From Aurelia coerulea (lineage: Eukaryota; Cnidaria; Scyphozoa; Semaeostomeae; Ulmaridae): a stretch of 64,000 nucleotides of DNA. This document shows positions 1 through 12,498 of this stretch, piece by piece. The stretch's first letter is position 1. Every line of letters begins with the position of its first letter. The notes under the pieces were generated by a model. It saw nothing but the letters and a program-made list of their open reading frames with translations, did not search any database and had not been told where the DNA came from. The translations under genes were made by a program, and so were the position numbers. The stretch is from NCBI GenBank assembly GCA_039566865.1, contig CM076947.1, forward strand, positions 10,237,501-10,301,500. The letters are read 5' to 3'.

Positions 1-169
1 AATACAGACGAGAAAATCTAAATCTATCTAGGGGAGCACAATCTTTTACATGGGACAAATGCTTTCTCTTTCTAGATTTTTAGATGTTAATTGATTTGGC
101 AACTTTGTGTTCGGTATCATTTTCCTTTATTATTGATTTACTCAACTTATTGCAGCATTTATCTAAGAG

Positions 170-1862
170 TCTAAACATTTCAAAATTGTAGTTAAATCTG
201 TGTCCTTTAGTGTATATGTTCTACCAGATACTGTCAGAGGTATGTCAACTTTGCAAAGAACATTTTGCATTGGCACCCAACAACGGTCGATTCTCGTTGG
301 TCAAAAGAATGATCTGCTTGGACCATGGGGATGCATGAAATGTACTCTTATTTCATTGTTGTCTCTGTCAATTTCTTTGATCATCCCTATCCACCAAAAG
401 CTAGCATACTTGCAGGATACATAAGTCATTGGTTTACATTGCTCAATATCAATTTGAATTTCTGGTTCAATGTTGAATGAATATTCCCCTTCAAATGCTG
501 GATTAACACTTGTGCGCTTATATTTGATCACTGCATTTTCAGTAGGCTTAAAGTAATGGTAGCTCCTTGTTCCAGGTATCGTTTTCCCTATTTAGTATTT
601 CGAATCTAGCTTTTTGGCTATGACGAATAATATCCATATCTTTAGACGATATGCTAAAGAATTTGACTGACTTAATGTTCCAGTTCACATAATTAGCAAA
701 TGCTTCAAAAGTAATAATCTGATCATTAAGTGGTCGCTGGAGGCTAGCACGTGCCACTAATCTCTTGATGGTACCCCCTACTCCATCGCACGGAGATTTT
801 CCATGACTAGTTGCGAAAAATGACCAGTCTGCTCCAATTCCAAAGTCTTTTTTGTGAAAAATCAAATTTAGAAAATTCTTATAGTTCTTATACTGCCCAG
901 CACAGCCATCTGTAAAATACTGAATGTTGCTTATATGTGGAAAGTTGGCTTTCAAGTGATCTGTCACTAAATGTTGCACTTCGTGGACAAAGCAAGTGTC
1001 ATGTTCGTTATCATCAGATATAATGCACACTGACAAAACATCAACATCATTTGTCGGCCCTCGATAATAGATAACGACTGGGTGAAGGGTACATTGCTGA
1101 TTGTTCCAATGGAAAGATTGGATTTCATCTTGGATAACATACTGATAGTTCTCTGCGAAGTCCATTAGAATGATGCAGGTGTTGTTGTCTAGATGTTCTT
1201 TACAGTCCTTTAAGTATATAGACTGGCACTTTGCAATGAAGGAATGAGCTATCAATGCTTGAACGACATATGAAATATAATCTTGCACACTTGATGTATG
1301 GGCAACCAATGTTGAACGATCTGTGCTTTGCTATTGCTAAAAGCTGATGCTGTCTTCGTTTGCTGTTAATAGTTGCTCCCATAACAAATCTGTAAGTGCA
1401 ACCTTCCCAGGACACTTCTCACAGCGATGAACCATGCACTCGAGATTAGATGTGTCACAAACCAGTACTTTCATCAAATCTTTATATGTCAAGTCCCAAT
1501 CAACAGCGCCTACCAACAGTACCGCATGTTGGTGATGGGCACATACACAAACAGAATGTGTCCCAGGAGCATCCGTCAATATGCACCACTTTGGCCTTAA
1601 ACTGCAAAATTTTGAAACTCCCACTTTGACGCCTGGGTTCTTCTCTTTAAAAGCGGAATATAGCTCATTTAAATTGCAAAGGAGAAGGCGTTTTTGCATG
1701 TGAGTATTTTTTTCCGACACTGACGTAGTCTTTTTTCCTGGGCATCATTCTGGAGAACTCGTCGTCTTCATAGAATGCTTTGACTAAGGTAATTGTTGCA
1801 TCAGGCAAAGATTTTGAATAAGACATTAAGTGAACATTATCTGCATACCTTTCAGAGTTACA
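170..1862 (-). pseudogene. Decayed DDE-transposase-like repeat gene
   Basis: Read right to left, one protein family can be followed in pieces. An N-terminal part near 1862-1720 (VKAFYEDDEF) comes first. A Cys/His-rich part at 1720-1337 (CSLRPKWC, HSVCVCAHHQH, HRCEKCPG) follows. A core at 1309-548 has acidic motifs ILMDFAENY and YFTDGCAGQYKN and a SHGKSPCDGVGG loop. A C-terminal part at 531-170 contains WWIGMIKEID and HFMHPHGP. I know this arrangement as a multicopy protein of Hydra, anemones and aphids. The aspartates suggest a DDE-type nuclease, which is inference. The copy is dead: two in-frame TAG codons near 1329-1337, a frameshift in an A-run near 1717, and a TGA at 301-303 where relatives, as I recall them, have tryptophan. 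No terminal repeats were found around it. Confidence 0.6.
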
Positions 1863-2338
1863 CTCACATCACGGGGAGATAAATTGGGGGTCGTACCCGC
1901 GAAAAAATCATTGTTGATGAAAAGTTTGCCCGATTATGTATGGCCGATTTTTGCAAAGTTGTGCACAGTTGAGGGGGGGGGCTGTAGCTTGTAAGCATAC
2001 ACTTTTGCTCATAGAAAAAATGCGTAAATGACCATCCTGCCACAGGTCTGTCTGTGCAGTACTGTTGTCGAATATTTTTAAACATTGGGAGGGGGGGGGG
2101 GGGTGATTGATTTCATTTCAATTTAACAACAACATTCTTAATAAATTTGCACGAAGAAGTAGAACAATCAGACAATGGCAAATAAAACTAAAGATATCTA
2201 GATTTTAAAATTTCACTTCATTCAAGACATTTTTCGTTTGCTGCCTTGCTGATTCTGATGAATGCATGCAGACTGCTATTCCATGGACCTCTAAAGCACA
2301 TATTTGGTCCTTCTTCAAATAAGTTAACGGCTGAATAA

Positions 2339-2545
2339 TTAGGGCGATAGAAGAAGTTTCATGGTTAGGATAAACTTCACACACCTTTCACCCTCTTCTT
2401 TTTCCAAATGTTCATTGCTTTGGACACCGTGAATGTCTAGGACGTATGGGAGCAGTTGATAAACAACTGACTTTCCAGAACCAGTTGGTTGCGACACGAC
2501 AACACCTCTTTCTTGTAACAAGCCCAACAGTGCCTCCAATAGATA
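2339..2545 (-). pseudogene. RecQ-like helicase P-loop fragment
   Basis: The reading frame contains SQPTGSGKSVVYQLLP, a Walker A motif in the form used by RecQ-family superfamily-2 helicases. It follows a short leader (LLGLLQERG) that fits the start of the helicase domain. After about 35 residues the similarity is lost, and no DEAH box or later helicase motif is visible in the kilobase downstream. It is therefore a fragment or a single exon. RecQ-like genes of this kind are multicopy in anthozoans. Its link to the minus-strand ORFs on either side is unproven. Confidence 0.5.
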
Positions 2546-3220
2546 ATCTCGCAGCTATTCGATCTTCAAGCCTTGCTTTCCAATTTTTACGGACTTCTTC
2601 TGAATGGAAATGTTCTGAATAATAGCCATGTTACTTCGAGCTTCCACGCCATTTCCATAAGTATAAGAAATGCAGCTTGAAATTGAACACGCAAACTATC
2701 CGCTTTCAAGAAAAGCCTCTCTCTCAATATCGATTTACTTCTGTCTTTTGGAATTTCTGATTGGCTAGATATAAATTCAAAAGCTGCCGCACCAGTCAGA
2801 ATCTTGACCACTACCAATTAAAAATCTCATTCATTATTCATGAGCATCCACCTTTCACAAGTCTCGTTTGCTGACCGTTGTGCTCACTCCACTCTTGCAG
2901 CTCATGGCCACCAAGTAGGCCCAAATAAGATAACGAACGAGACTTGGAGCAAGTTTAGCTGCAGAGCTTTTCCGTTAGACGTAAATTACACCTCTTTGCT
3001 TTGTTTGAATATGCCGCTGTATTGTTGGAGATACACCATTTTACATCATATACTTCACATCTATTATTGTGTTGCCAAATTTGCTTTGATAGCTCTGTGC
3101 TGTTCACGTACTTCTTGTACCTCTTTTGTCCAGGCAAAAAGTGGACATCGTCAGGATCCACATTACGTTCCACTTTACCTGCAATTGTCTCCGTTGCAAA
3201 CGGTACCGTTATTTTGGAGG
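2546..3220. other. Non-coding or degenerate stretch with short unrecognised ORFs
   Basis: Two minus-strand ORFs of 72-76 codons lie here (2587-2817 and 2955-3173). Neither shows a motif I recognise. The second contains HFLPGQKRYKKYV and could be a decayed continuation of the frameshifted gene at 3221-4191. No splice sites convincing enough to join them were found. Confidence 0.3.
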
Positions 3221-4191
3221 CTATGCCGTTGAAGAGATTTGTTTGTTTGTTGCCTTTTGCTCTGGTTGTGTGACAAGCTCTTGTGCTAATGTGTTTACGT
3301 TGTCGCCGGCTAAAATGAATGGCGTGGTTGGTGTAGCTTGAGTATCAGTTACCATCATATCAGAAGTTGCTGTCGGAGTTGCATCAGTCAGGCATATATT
3401 TTCCAAATCGAAAGAAATATCAAGGATAGACTCAGCTAGTCCAATATCATCTTTCTCATCATCCAATGCTGTATTGTTTGCTCCAGTGATCAAATCATCA
3501 CCTTTAGCTCCTTCAAAGATTCTGTGAAGAGCTTGCAGATCAACATCCTCTGCTCTGGGGCAGCCATCGATGCTGGCTTGCCTACGGTCTTCATGATTTG
3601 CTGATTCAATTGGCGTATGGTTCTTACCAGCCCATAGTTTCACAGTAGCGCAGTTGTCTTTCACAAGACTAGCAGCTGCAAAATACTCTGATATGAAATG
3701 CATAAGGCCAAATGATTAAACCGTCTAAAAGTCATCTTGTCAGCGGCTCCTCTGCAAAGTAATATTCCATTCACATAGGCATTTATGTTGACAGTGCGGT
3801 TTCTGCATCGAAGTATGGTTGAAACGGCCGTTAAAAGTGCTGGTGTTAAAGAGTCGCTTGTCTTTTTTTTATTCCTTTTCAATGTTGGTATATTCTTTCC
3901 AGCATAGGTTTTAATTTTCCATGGTGCTTCATTCTCTAGTTCTGTCTTTTGTTTTTCGAATGATAATTCATGTACTGTTTTGGCGCTTTGCAGCTTGAAA
4001 GTTGAGTTCTTTGAAGAGCATACGCGTGCACTTTCAGATGCAACCTCACAAACAACTACATTTTCCAGCTCTTGGTGAATCCCTGGAACTTTCCAAGCAC
4101 AGCTAGCTATTGCCTTGTAGTTCCCAGAGCAAACTGCTCGAGTAATCTGGTTGCATCTCCTCTGGAATGACAGACGTGGTTCGGAGGCCAT
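3221..4191 (-). pseudogene. Unrecognised multicopy-type gene, frameshifted
   Basis: The frame begins at an ATG ending at 4191 (MASEPRLSFQRR) and runs 176 codons. A second frame takes over near 3700 and runs to 3221; the two overlap at 3661-3703, which indicates a single frameshift. The first part has a basic N-terminus, a KAIASCAWKVPG segment and a region with RCRNRTVNINAYVNGILL and LALCISYQS. The second part is acidic and low in complexity near its end. I have an impression of anthozoan multicopy proteins of unknown function with similar segments, but I cannot name a domain. Its position next to the RecQ-like fragment on the same strand may mean both belong to one element. Confidence 0.4.
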
Positions 4192-5318
4192 TACTTGAGT
4201 GGAATGTCACCTGCAAGAAAATTTGGTCTATTTAACATTTTCACTTCTATTCCTGGATCCTTATAAGGGCGTTAACCTTCGCACGAGTCGGAAAGTTGGA
4301 CCACAGAAGTCAAATTAATTTTCTCTAACCAAAGTAAATTTCACCAGTGTGACCAAAACATTATTTTGTTCCCTGCTGTACAATATGTAGAAAAGGGGCT
4401 TATTTGGGAGTGGGCGCTAGCAACGAGAAATCAGTTTACCAACCTCTCTAGTAGTAATGATAACTTTGTTTAAAGGTGTTTTGAAGAAATTTGAAAAGCA
4501 GATTCGTTGACTGCAAAATAACAATGTCACTTTGGAAGTTACATGGACAGAAACATTTATTTTGAGATCTCAATATTGGGCACGGTGGAACATCATAACA
4601 TCTTAATCTCATTGCAGCCAGACACTTTTTGGGAGTGCTTTGGTACTATCAAGTTTATTGTTGCCGCCTATTGCAGTTTGCTGCTTTGTTTTGTTATATT
4701 AATGCCTAGGAGGGGGGGGGGGGGGGGCTCCACTATCCGGTCACACAGGGATTTGCATCAGTAGTTTATTTCATGGAAAAGGTGTTCTGTGTTAACTGAA
4801 AAATTCTTCAATCATAAATCATTTATCATTCTAGCGCATACACACCAGTGTGATCCGATAGTGAAGTCTCCTGTACTATTATTGTTTCAGTTTCACGTTC
4901 GATTGCAAAGAAGATTATTTTTTGTTTCGTTCTTATAGTTTATTGCTTGATGTTAAATGGTGAGAAACAAGGTGGGTGTACTTTTCTAGCCAATTTTCAA
5001 TGTTTCTTTTTATCATTGGAGCATTCCCTGGCAAAAATTGTAATTACAAACTGAAAACCTTGAACCTTAAACCCAAAACCTTGAACTCGAGACCTGAACC
5101 CGAAACCCGGAAAAAACTTCGTCCGGAAATTAGTTGCTTCTGTACAGGTAGTGAAATTGGATTTGTATTAGCAAGTTGCAACCTGCTACTTGACAAACAA
5201 AGCAAGTAGAGCTTTAGTTTTGACAGGTTTTGGATTAATGCACAGGCATGACAGCGAATTTTTGAGTGATTTTTGAAGTATTGACTCTGCAAGTTTTTTT
5301 GGAACAAACTTTTTTCCT
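4192..5318. other. Intergenic stretch, no gene seen
   Basis: No coding region is supported. It holds a long G-run near 4711-4727 and a short degenerate repeat near 5045-5110 (variants of AACCTTAAACCC), which comes to only a few imperfect units. Confidence 0.5.
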
Positions 5319-6338
5319 CTCTTTAGGTCTGATCAAAGATGTCATCTACCGTGATAGCTATTTTGTCTACCCAACACTGAAATCATTGAATGAATCTATT
5401 CCCACTTTGCTACTTGCATCCAAGAGTAAAAACACGGTTAACACCTACACCAGAGGCATAAAAACATGGAAGACATGGTCTAATCAATTTCTGAAGTATC
5501 TTCTTTCCCTGTGAAAGCTACTTCACTTACGCTTTTTATTACAAGCATGGTTCAGCCTGCAGAAAGACTTGAAAGATCACTCAGACATTCTATAGTTTGA
5601 AATTCCTTCATGACATAACTGGCAGGAAGAACCCTTGCAAAAACAAAATGGCAATAACAGCTCTGGAATCAGCATGTAGGGTTTTGGCTAAGCCAATTAA
5701 AAAAGAAAGAGCATATTAAACCCACACATTTGCGCAAGCTTGGCAAAATCCTCACAGAGAATCCCAATAATCTGCCCAATTACCGTACACTTGCTATTTG
5801 CTGTGTAGCATTTTCTGGATTTCTCAGGTTCAATGAAGTAGCTAATTTACGACGATCAGATATCTCTTTTCACAACTCATACATGAAAATCTTCATCAAA
5901 AAAGCCAGACTGATATTTACAGAGATGGAGCTCACGTGCTTATTGCTAAAAACTGGTTCAATCTCTCGCCCCTACGAAGTCCTTTAAAGGTATATCAAAC
6001 TTGCTGATATCCCCGAGAATTTGCAAGAATACCTATTTAGAGTGATTGCTTTTCTCAAGAAACAAGATACTTATAAACTTTGTACTAAAGATAGACCAAT
6101 TTCATATAGCCGCACAAGAGAAATAGTTTTAGATGCCTTTGGTAAGATCGGTTTGAATAAAAAGGAATTTGGTCTCCATAGTGTCCGAGCTGGAGGTGTT
6201 ACAGCTGCTGCAAATGCAGGAATTAAAGACAGGCTTTTCAAACGTCATGTGAGGTGGAAATCAGAGAACGCAAAAGATGGTTATATTAAAGACAACTTCA
6301 TCAGCCTCCTTTCTGTTTCCCTTAGTCTAGGTCTTTAG
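5319..6338 (+). pseudogene. Tyrosine recombinase (xerD/DIRS/Crypton-like), decayed
   Basis: The N-terminal part (from about 5340) has a SAM-like core-binding segment, KSKNTVNTYTRGIKTWKTW. The catalytic part follows: GFLRFNEVANLRRSD with the first catalytic arginine (about 5815-5860), HSVRAGG giving the H-x-x-R pair (about 6178-6198), and HVRWKSENAKDGYIKDN with the late His/Trp position and the probable nucleophile Tyr (about 6245-6295). This is the eukaryotic tyrosine recombinase type annotated in corals as xerD-like. Stops near 5514 and 5600, and a frameshift near 5905 that leaves the QTDIYRDGAHVLIAKTG stretch in another frame, show that it is not functional. A pyrimidine-AG before 5327 may be a splice acceptor. 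No reverse transcriptase of a DIRS element is nearby, so a Crypton-like source is equally possible. Confidence 0.7.
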
Positions 6339-6372
6339 AGCTCTATATTTCCTGCTCCAGCCCATCTTTGGA

Positions 6373-6513
6373 GCTCGTTTCATTATGAAAATGATCTAAA
6401 TTACTTCTTTACCTTCCTTAATTTCGCGTTATCTTGAGGTTTTCCTCCAGCCGTGAAATAAAAATGCAAGAACATAAAGAAGCAATGTAGATCATTTTCA
6501 TAATAAAACGAGC
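6373..6513. repeat. Inverted repeat capping the satellite
   Basis: Sequence near 6373-6412 (GAAAATGATCTAAATTACTT) is repeated in reverse complement at about 6480-6513. Between them, 6431-6465 carries the reverse complement of the satellite core ACGGCTGGAGGAAAACCT. The first satellite unit is therefore in inverted orientation and makes a head-to-head junction with the array. Confidence 0.65.
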
Positions 6514-7530
6514 ACTGCAACTGTATTAGAGTGTTTTTGAACTGATTTTCAATTTGCAAATCGTTGAAATTTCGCGCTATAAGACAGTCATATAGGATTT
6601 TGCTATTTTACGGCTGGAGGAAAACCTAAAGAGAACACGAGTTTTCAACGACGCAAAGAAGGAATTTCGATCATTTTCGTAATCAAACGATCACTGCAAC
6701 TGTATTAGAGTGTTTTTCAACTGATTTTCAATTTGCAAATCGTTGAAATTTCGCGCTATAAGACGGTCATATAGGATTTTGCTATTTTACGGCTGGAGGA
6801 AAACCTAAAGAGAACACAAGTTTTCAACGACGCAAAGAAGGAATTTCTATCATGTTCGTAATAATAAGGAGCAATGCAACTGTTTTAGAGTGTTTTTGAA
6901 CTGATTTTCAATTTGCAAATTGTTGAACTTTCGCGGTATAAGACAGTCATATAGAATTTTGCTATTTTACGGCTGGAGGAGAACCTGAAAAAACACTAGT
7001 TTTCAACGACGTAAAGAAGGAATTTCGATCATTTTCGTAATCAAACGATCACTGCAACTGTATTAGAGTGTTTTTCAACTGATTTTCAATTTGCAAATCG
7101 TTGAAATTTGGCGCTATAAGACAGTCATATAGGATTTCGCTATTTTACGGCTGGAGGAAAACCTCAAGATAACGCGAAATTAAAGAATGTAAAGAAGTAA
7201 TTTAGATCATTTTCGTAATAAAACGAGCACTGCAACTGTATTAGAGTGTTTTTCAACTGATTTTCAATTTGCAAATCGTTGAAATTTCGCGCTATAAGAC
7301 GGTCATATAGGATTTTGCTATTTTACGGCTGGAGGAAAACCTAAAGAGAACACGAGTTTTCAACGACGTAAAGAAGTAATTTAGATCATTTTCGTAATAA
7401 AACAAGCACTGCAACTGTATCAGAGTGTTTTTGAACTGATTTTCAATTTGCATATCGTTGAAATTCTTGTTATGGACCACCGTATAGGATTTTGCTATTT
7501 TACGTCGGACAGAAAACTGTAGTTTTCAAC
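6480..7530. repeat. Satellite, about 179-bp unit, six copies
   Basis: The marker GTGTTTTTSAACTGATTTTC recurs at 6531, 6710, 6890, 7068, 7246 and 7425, giving spacings of 178-180 bp. Each unit also contains TTGCAAATCGTTGAAATT, a TTTTGCTATTTTACGGCTGG block and an ATCATTTTCGTAAT block. Units differ by a few per cent. The array decays after 7500, though TTTTGCTATTTTACG still recurs near 7490 and 7655. No coding potential was seen. Confidence 0.85.
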
Positions 7531-9539
7531 AATTTAGAAAGCAATTAAGAGTAGTTTGAGAACAGAAAAACTATGAGACTGTTGTGGATTATTTTACAAT
7601 TGTTTTGTGACTCACTATTCCTTCGAAGTTCATCTGCACTGATCGTCTTTATATAATTTTGCTATTTTACGGGAAGAGAAACTCGAACCGCGCATTTTTC
7701 TTATTCAACATAAGTTGTCCGCGCGTCTAGGTCTCGTTTTCGGCCAAGAATACAAAGCTGCATATGGGCCTAAGCAATTATAAGATCGGAAATGATAAAA
7801 TCGTCTATTTTACCATGGAAAGTGGATAATATCAAGCGAATTTGAGGATACAGGGTATAGTTTTAGCTACAGAAAGTAAAGATTTAGTGCTTTATTACAA
7901 TTTTTAGGATTTTGTTCTTTTACGGCTGATACAATTTTTGTATTTGACCGATTTCGAGATTTTACGGCACTCGTAGCCAGGACAGTTGGTATAATCGGGC
8001 ATAGATAGTATAATCAGGCATGGCCTAGAAAGCTCCTAGTGAGTTCTTTTCATATGTCCGACAGCAAACTTTATTGAACTGCATACATACCCGTTGTACA
8101 TTATTGTTAAATTTGTTGTCTGTCATAATAAACATGAAAACAAGGTAGGAAAATTAGCCAATCAGAGGCTGGTGGCATTTTGAAATTTAGCCGCATGTCA
8201 TATTGACAAGCAGCTGCATCCCATATCAGATGTTTCAATGCAATGGCTTCTTTCCAAGCAGGGACTCTTGTTCTAAGCAGGCAAGGTTGACTTATTATTC
8301 CCTCCATAGGACCACAAGATCGACAAATTAGGAGCTCTGCTTCGCGTGGAAAGAACTTGTTTTCAAAAATTTGATCCTTGCATTCATTTCCGATCTTCTG
8401 CAAGACACTGGATAGAAATTCTCACGCCCACATTTGCCTCACCACATTTAAATCTAAGCCTACTTCACGGCCCAGTATCATTTTCGCTCCAACATCTGTC
8501 AAATGGCCATGGTTCCCATTCCTCAGATCACTATGCAGTGAATACAGTGCCTGCATTATCGTGGATGTGCTATCCTCTGGTAATAAATATAATTTTTCGT
8601 GATATTGAGCTTTGTAATTATAATCTTAATACACCACAACAAACCAATTTTCACCAACTGCAGAATACATGGCAAAATCATATGCTAAATTCACAAAGCA
8701 CCCTAACTGCATCATGCACTCAATACATGAACAGTGAATGATGTCGAGAAATCAAAGAAACTGAAATAACTTTTTATTTTCAGAACAAATAGACTGAAAT
8801 ATCATATTATCTTTGGTTCACATTTAATCATTTTCAACATTGTTGCTTTCAAGTTAATTGTTTCATGTTTTGTTTTACCATAGCTTTCTACATGTGAGTT
8901 TTGTCAAGGCAAAGATCCTTCATTACTATTGAAATATTTCTCAAATTGTTCTCTTGTCGACTTAGCACTAAACAATAACCTATTGAAAGCTCTTCCCACA
9001 TCTGTTGACAGCAGAGCACCACTTTCACATTGAACTTCTCTCCTCTAGTCTCCTGAAACGGCTTATTGTAATTTGCGAAAATTTTCGCATCATGCGAAAG
9101 ATGCGAAATTTCGCAAAATACAAAACAGGTGCTTGAAATTGTAAAATGCCAAAATTCTTAAATTGCTGTTAAATCGAAAAATTAACGTTTCTTTCTCGTC
9201 AATGATCAAAACAAAATAAGCCAAGGACAACAGGGACAATGTTACACAACCACCTGGTCTTGTCTTGCTTTGCTTCTGTCGTCCATGCATGCTCCATGGC
9301 CTAAATCCGTTCTCATTCCAATCGAGTTCCAAAACATAATCAATTGCTCCTTCAAAGTCGGCATTTGCCAGTAATGATCAAATTTGAAGCCAAATCCACC
9401 AACATGTTGTTACAAAACCTCAGAATGGGCAATGGAAAATGTTTTTGCAAATAGACCATTCCCATGATTATGTCATCACCAGTGCGACGCGCAATGCATC
9501 CTGGCACTTGTAATTAAACACCTGGCCGAGTTAGTGTGT
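7531..9539. other. Intergenic stretch, no gene supported
   Basis: Scattered short ORFs (the longest is 131 codons, at 8346-8741) overlap on both strands, have unbiased composition and no motifs. A palindromic AT-rich motif based on GCGAAA/TTTCGC recurs at 9075-9117. Nothing else was recognised. Confidence 0.4.
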
Positions 9540-10640
9540 TTTGTATAGGAAGTGTATGAGAAGTTGTGTATTGCGTTGAAAATATGTAAGAAAAATTAGA
9601 AAAATCAACTAAATTTACTGTAGAGCATGTCCCTAGATGTTTAAGAAACTCAAGTCCTGGATTTTGTTTGACTAGCGCGCAGACGGAGGAATTTTTAGGG
9701 GGAAGTGTCAACGAAAGTGCAGTGTGGCCTAAGAAAACATTGCGAGCATGTGGTAAGTTGTGTTTTGCGATGGAAATATCGAAGAATGATTTGAGAAATC
9801 ACCCAAACTCTCCGAACAGCATGTCCCTAGATGTTTTAGAAACTCTAATCAGGGGTTTAAGTGCTACTAAAATGCAGATGAAGCGGAGATGAAGGAAATA
9901 TTCACAAGGAAAGTCAATGAAAATGTAATGCAGCCTAACGTAAACATTGCCAGTGATCTGAGGAGGCCAGAAAAGGGGGAGAGAAAGGGCTGTACTCTTT
10001 CTCTAAGATTAGACCAAAATCTAAAATTTGAGTTTATTATCTTGTGCAGAAACGGAGCCATTGGGAGTTTTACGTTATTAATTTTTTGGCTTCCGATAGC
10101 AATCGTATGACGGGATAATTTTCCCCCTTTATGTACTGAACGCGATAAAAATCACTGACGTCAAATCGGTGCATTTTGGCAATGGTTACATTAAGCACCT
10201 AAAATTGAGTATGTTGCTTACTGCAAGGAGGAAGATCCGAAAATTTACTACAATTCTCAATTTTTTATTGTTTTGAGAAAGACAAATGCTGTTTTTTAAC
10301 TCTGGCATCATTTATACGCTTGAAGTGTGCTGTTCCAAACCCGTGATCTCCAAAATTCTTTCACGCTGTCCAATGTTTCCACGTTTGCGTCTGTCTCTGT
10401 TTTTCAGAATTTTTTCCGTCTGGGATAGAGTTATTAGATATTGAATTAAAGTTCAGGACTCCAATTTTTAGTGGGAATGGATTCAGTAAACGGCATGTGA
10501 ATCATCCGAAAACAATCACCTCCTTGACTCCTTTTTCGCTCGCAATGTTTTCATGAGGCCACACTGCACTTTCGTCAACTCTTCCCCCTAAAAATTCCTT
10601 TGTCAGCGATCTAGTCAAACTGAATCCAGGACTTGAATGC
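9540..10640. repeat. Degenerate 195-bp direct repeat with inverted arms
   Basis: The block AGCATGTCCCTAGATGTTT recurs at about 9625 and 9820, and the preceding AAGTTGTGTWTTGCG block at about 9559 and 9754, a period near 195 bp. A third weaker unit starts near 9930. Separately, 9650-9745 (GAATTTTTAGGGGGAAG and AGTGCAGTGTGGCCT) returns in reverse complement at 10547-10640, so the segment is bounded by inverted arms of about 95 bp. This could be a decayed non-autonomous DNA element. No coding region was seen. Confidence 0.6.
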
Positions 10641-10654
10641 CCATGTTATAGTGG

Positions 10655-12498
10655 ATTAGTAAAGTGCGAGTTGCGAGTTATGAGTTGCGAGTTGGTGCTT
10701 TCTGCGAGTTGCGAGTTAATAGTGAAAAGTGCGAGTTGGTACATTTAAAATGCTAGTTGCGAGTTCGGTAAAAAAACCTCAGATTTTCCATCTTTTGCAC
10801 CCCGGGGGGGGGGGGTACTTGACTTAAATTTGTACGGGGGTGTGCCCACGATTTTTACCCTGCTCCAGAATTTTTCGCTCTAAATGATAACCTGTTCTAG
10901 GAAAAATTGGTGAAAAGTATACTCAAAAACATGGAATTTGACCGAAAAAACGACCCGATCTAGCAAAATATTTCCCTTTGACATGTTTTGACAACCTGCT
11001 CTAGAAAAATTGCCTCATTTTGATACCCTGTGCTAGAAAAAATGGGTGAAAACGATACCCTTAAAAACCGCACATCCCCGTCGGACAAATATACCAAGTA
11101 CCCCCCCCCCCCGGGCTTTTGCATCAAAAACACCGTAATTTTTTGGAGAGCCTTTGTCAAGATCAGGGGAGTTAAAGAACAATTGTTCAATTCTCAGAGA
11201 GCCGCTAATAAAGGTTTTGCTTTGAGCTCGGACAATTAGACCTACAGAGAAGAAAAATTCTTCTATTTGGTATTTCTTGAGTTGTTAATACAAATAGGCT
11301 GCATGTCCAAAACACTTTTCAACTCATAACTAAAAATTGAAAAGTTTTTTAACTTCGAATTTACATACACGTTTTTTAAATAAGAAACTGGTTCATAAGA
11401 AAAGGGTACTAGGATTGCGAAAAATTTAAGAAACTCTAGTACTATGCCTGAGAATTGCTAAGAAACATTTAAAGCCAAATACAAGGATGTCTTGGGAAAT
11501 TTTCGTTAAGCCTTTATTTTTTAGTAATATTCATGAAAAATTTGTGTTTTGCAAAGTGAACTCTCTTTCTTGATAAAAAGTGTGCTGTCTGTCAAGAAAT
11601 GAGTACGTGGCCGTGGAAGAAACTACATGCATCTAAAAAATAAGAAACACAGTAGGAAACTTTTAGAACAAAAAAGCTGAAATTTTCACTTGAAAATAAG
11701 AAACATTTAATTCTGTGGGCTTTTCCCAGTTTCTTACGAAAGAAAGAACGTGTATCAGAGCAGGCCTGACTGAAGGATACGCAAGAAATCATGTTGAAGC
11801 CACTTCGAACATGAGTGATATATCACTCCGTCGAAAAAACCTACGAAATTTGAAAAGCAAGAGGGTGTATAGGGTGTTACCAATTCCTTGAAAAGCAAGG
11901 GGTTTTTTGCTAAATAGCGCCAGATTTTACTGGAGTGTGATGCCTCTTGAATTTGCCTTTGTTGACGATGCTTTTGCAAATCGAAAAACACCCTCAGCAG
12001 AGCTCAATTTACTTCAATTTCTTTTCAGAGCGGAGCAATTAACATGGACTTGCACAAGTCATATTGAAAGGGAAAGACAACAAATTAATGATTCTCCTTT
12101 AATTTTCTTTGAAGACAACTAAGTCAAGTCCCCAGTTTACTGCATTACAGTAATAAGTAATATTAGTGAACGACTTGGGGGAATGAAGCCACAAATTGCA
12201 ATAGGCCTAGCCTGCAGCTTCTTATAATTGATTTATTATAAAGAAAATTACAACGGGCTAAAACGCTAGATCCATAAAACAGTTCTAAATTCAATTGCAA
12301 TCTTCAAAAAACCCTTTTATTTGGCAAAAAATGCATTCAGTCAAAAGAAAACAGGCAACTCGTAATTTTAGTTTCAACTCGCACTTTTGAGTTTCCAACT
12401 CGCACTTTTGAGTTTCCAACTCGCAACTTTCGTTCAACTTGCAACTTGCAAATTAAGTGCAACTCGCAACTCGCAACTCGCACTTTACCATATCACAG
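10655..12498. mobile_element. 1.84-kb inverted-repeat element with GCGAGTT-rich ends
   Basis: The left end carries GTAAAGTGCGAGTTGCGAG and several further GCGAGTT copies (10659-10765). The right end carries the reverse complement, with AACTCGCA copies and CTCGCACTTTAC at 12376-12489. The 10-bp sequence GTTATAGTGG lies immediately outside both ends (10645-10654 and 12499-12508) and fits a target-site duplication. That length is typical of Mutator-like elements, but no transposase is encoded, so the assignment is inference. Exact ends are uncertain by a few bases. The interior is non-coding and includes a nested poly-G element. Confidence 0.7.
10801..11120. mobile_element. Nested small element with poly-G/poly-C termini
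   Basis: CCCGGGGGGGGGGGTACTTG at the left is mirrored by CCAAGTACCCCCCC...GGG at the right, giving inverted ends of about 20 bp around a 320-bp body. The body contains repeated phrases such as GATACCCT and CTAGAAAAA on opposite strands. It lies wholly inside the 10655-12498 element and so inserted later. Similar ends occur at 41074-41606. Confidence 0.65.

Noticed and set aside
5045..5115. AACCTTAAACCC-like units suggesting a telomere remnant
   Set aside because: Only a few imperfect units with irregular spacing; animal telomeres of this type use TTAGGG arrays, which are absent.
6480..7530. Repeat array as a CRISPR-like structure
   Set aside because: Units are 179 bp with no unique spacers, and the DNA is clearly from an animal nuclear genome; it is an ordinary satellite.
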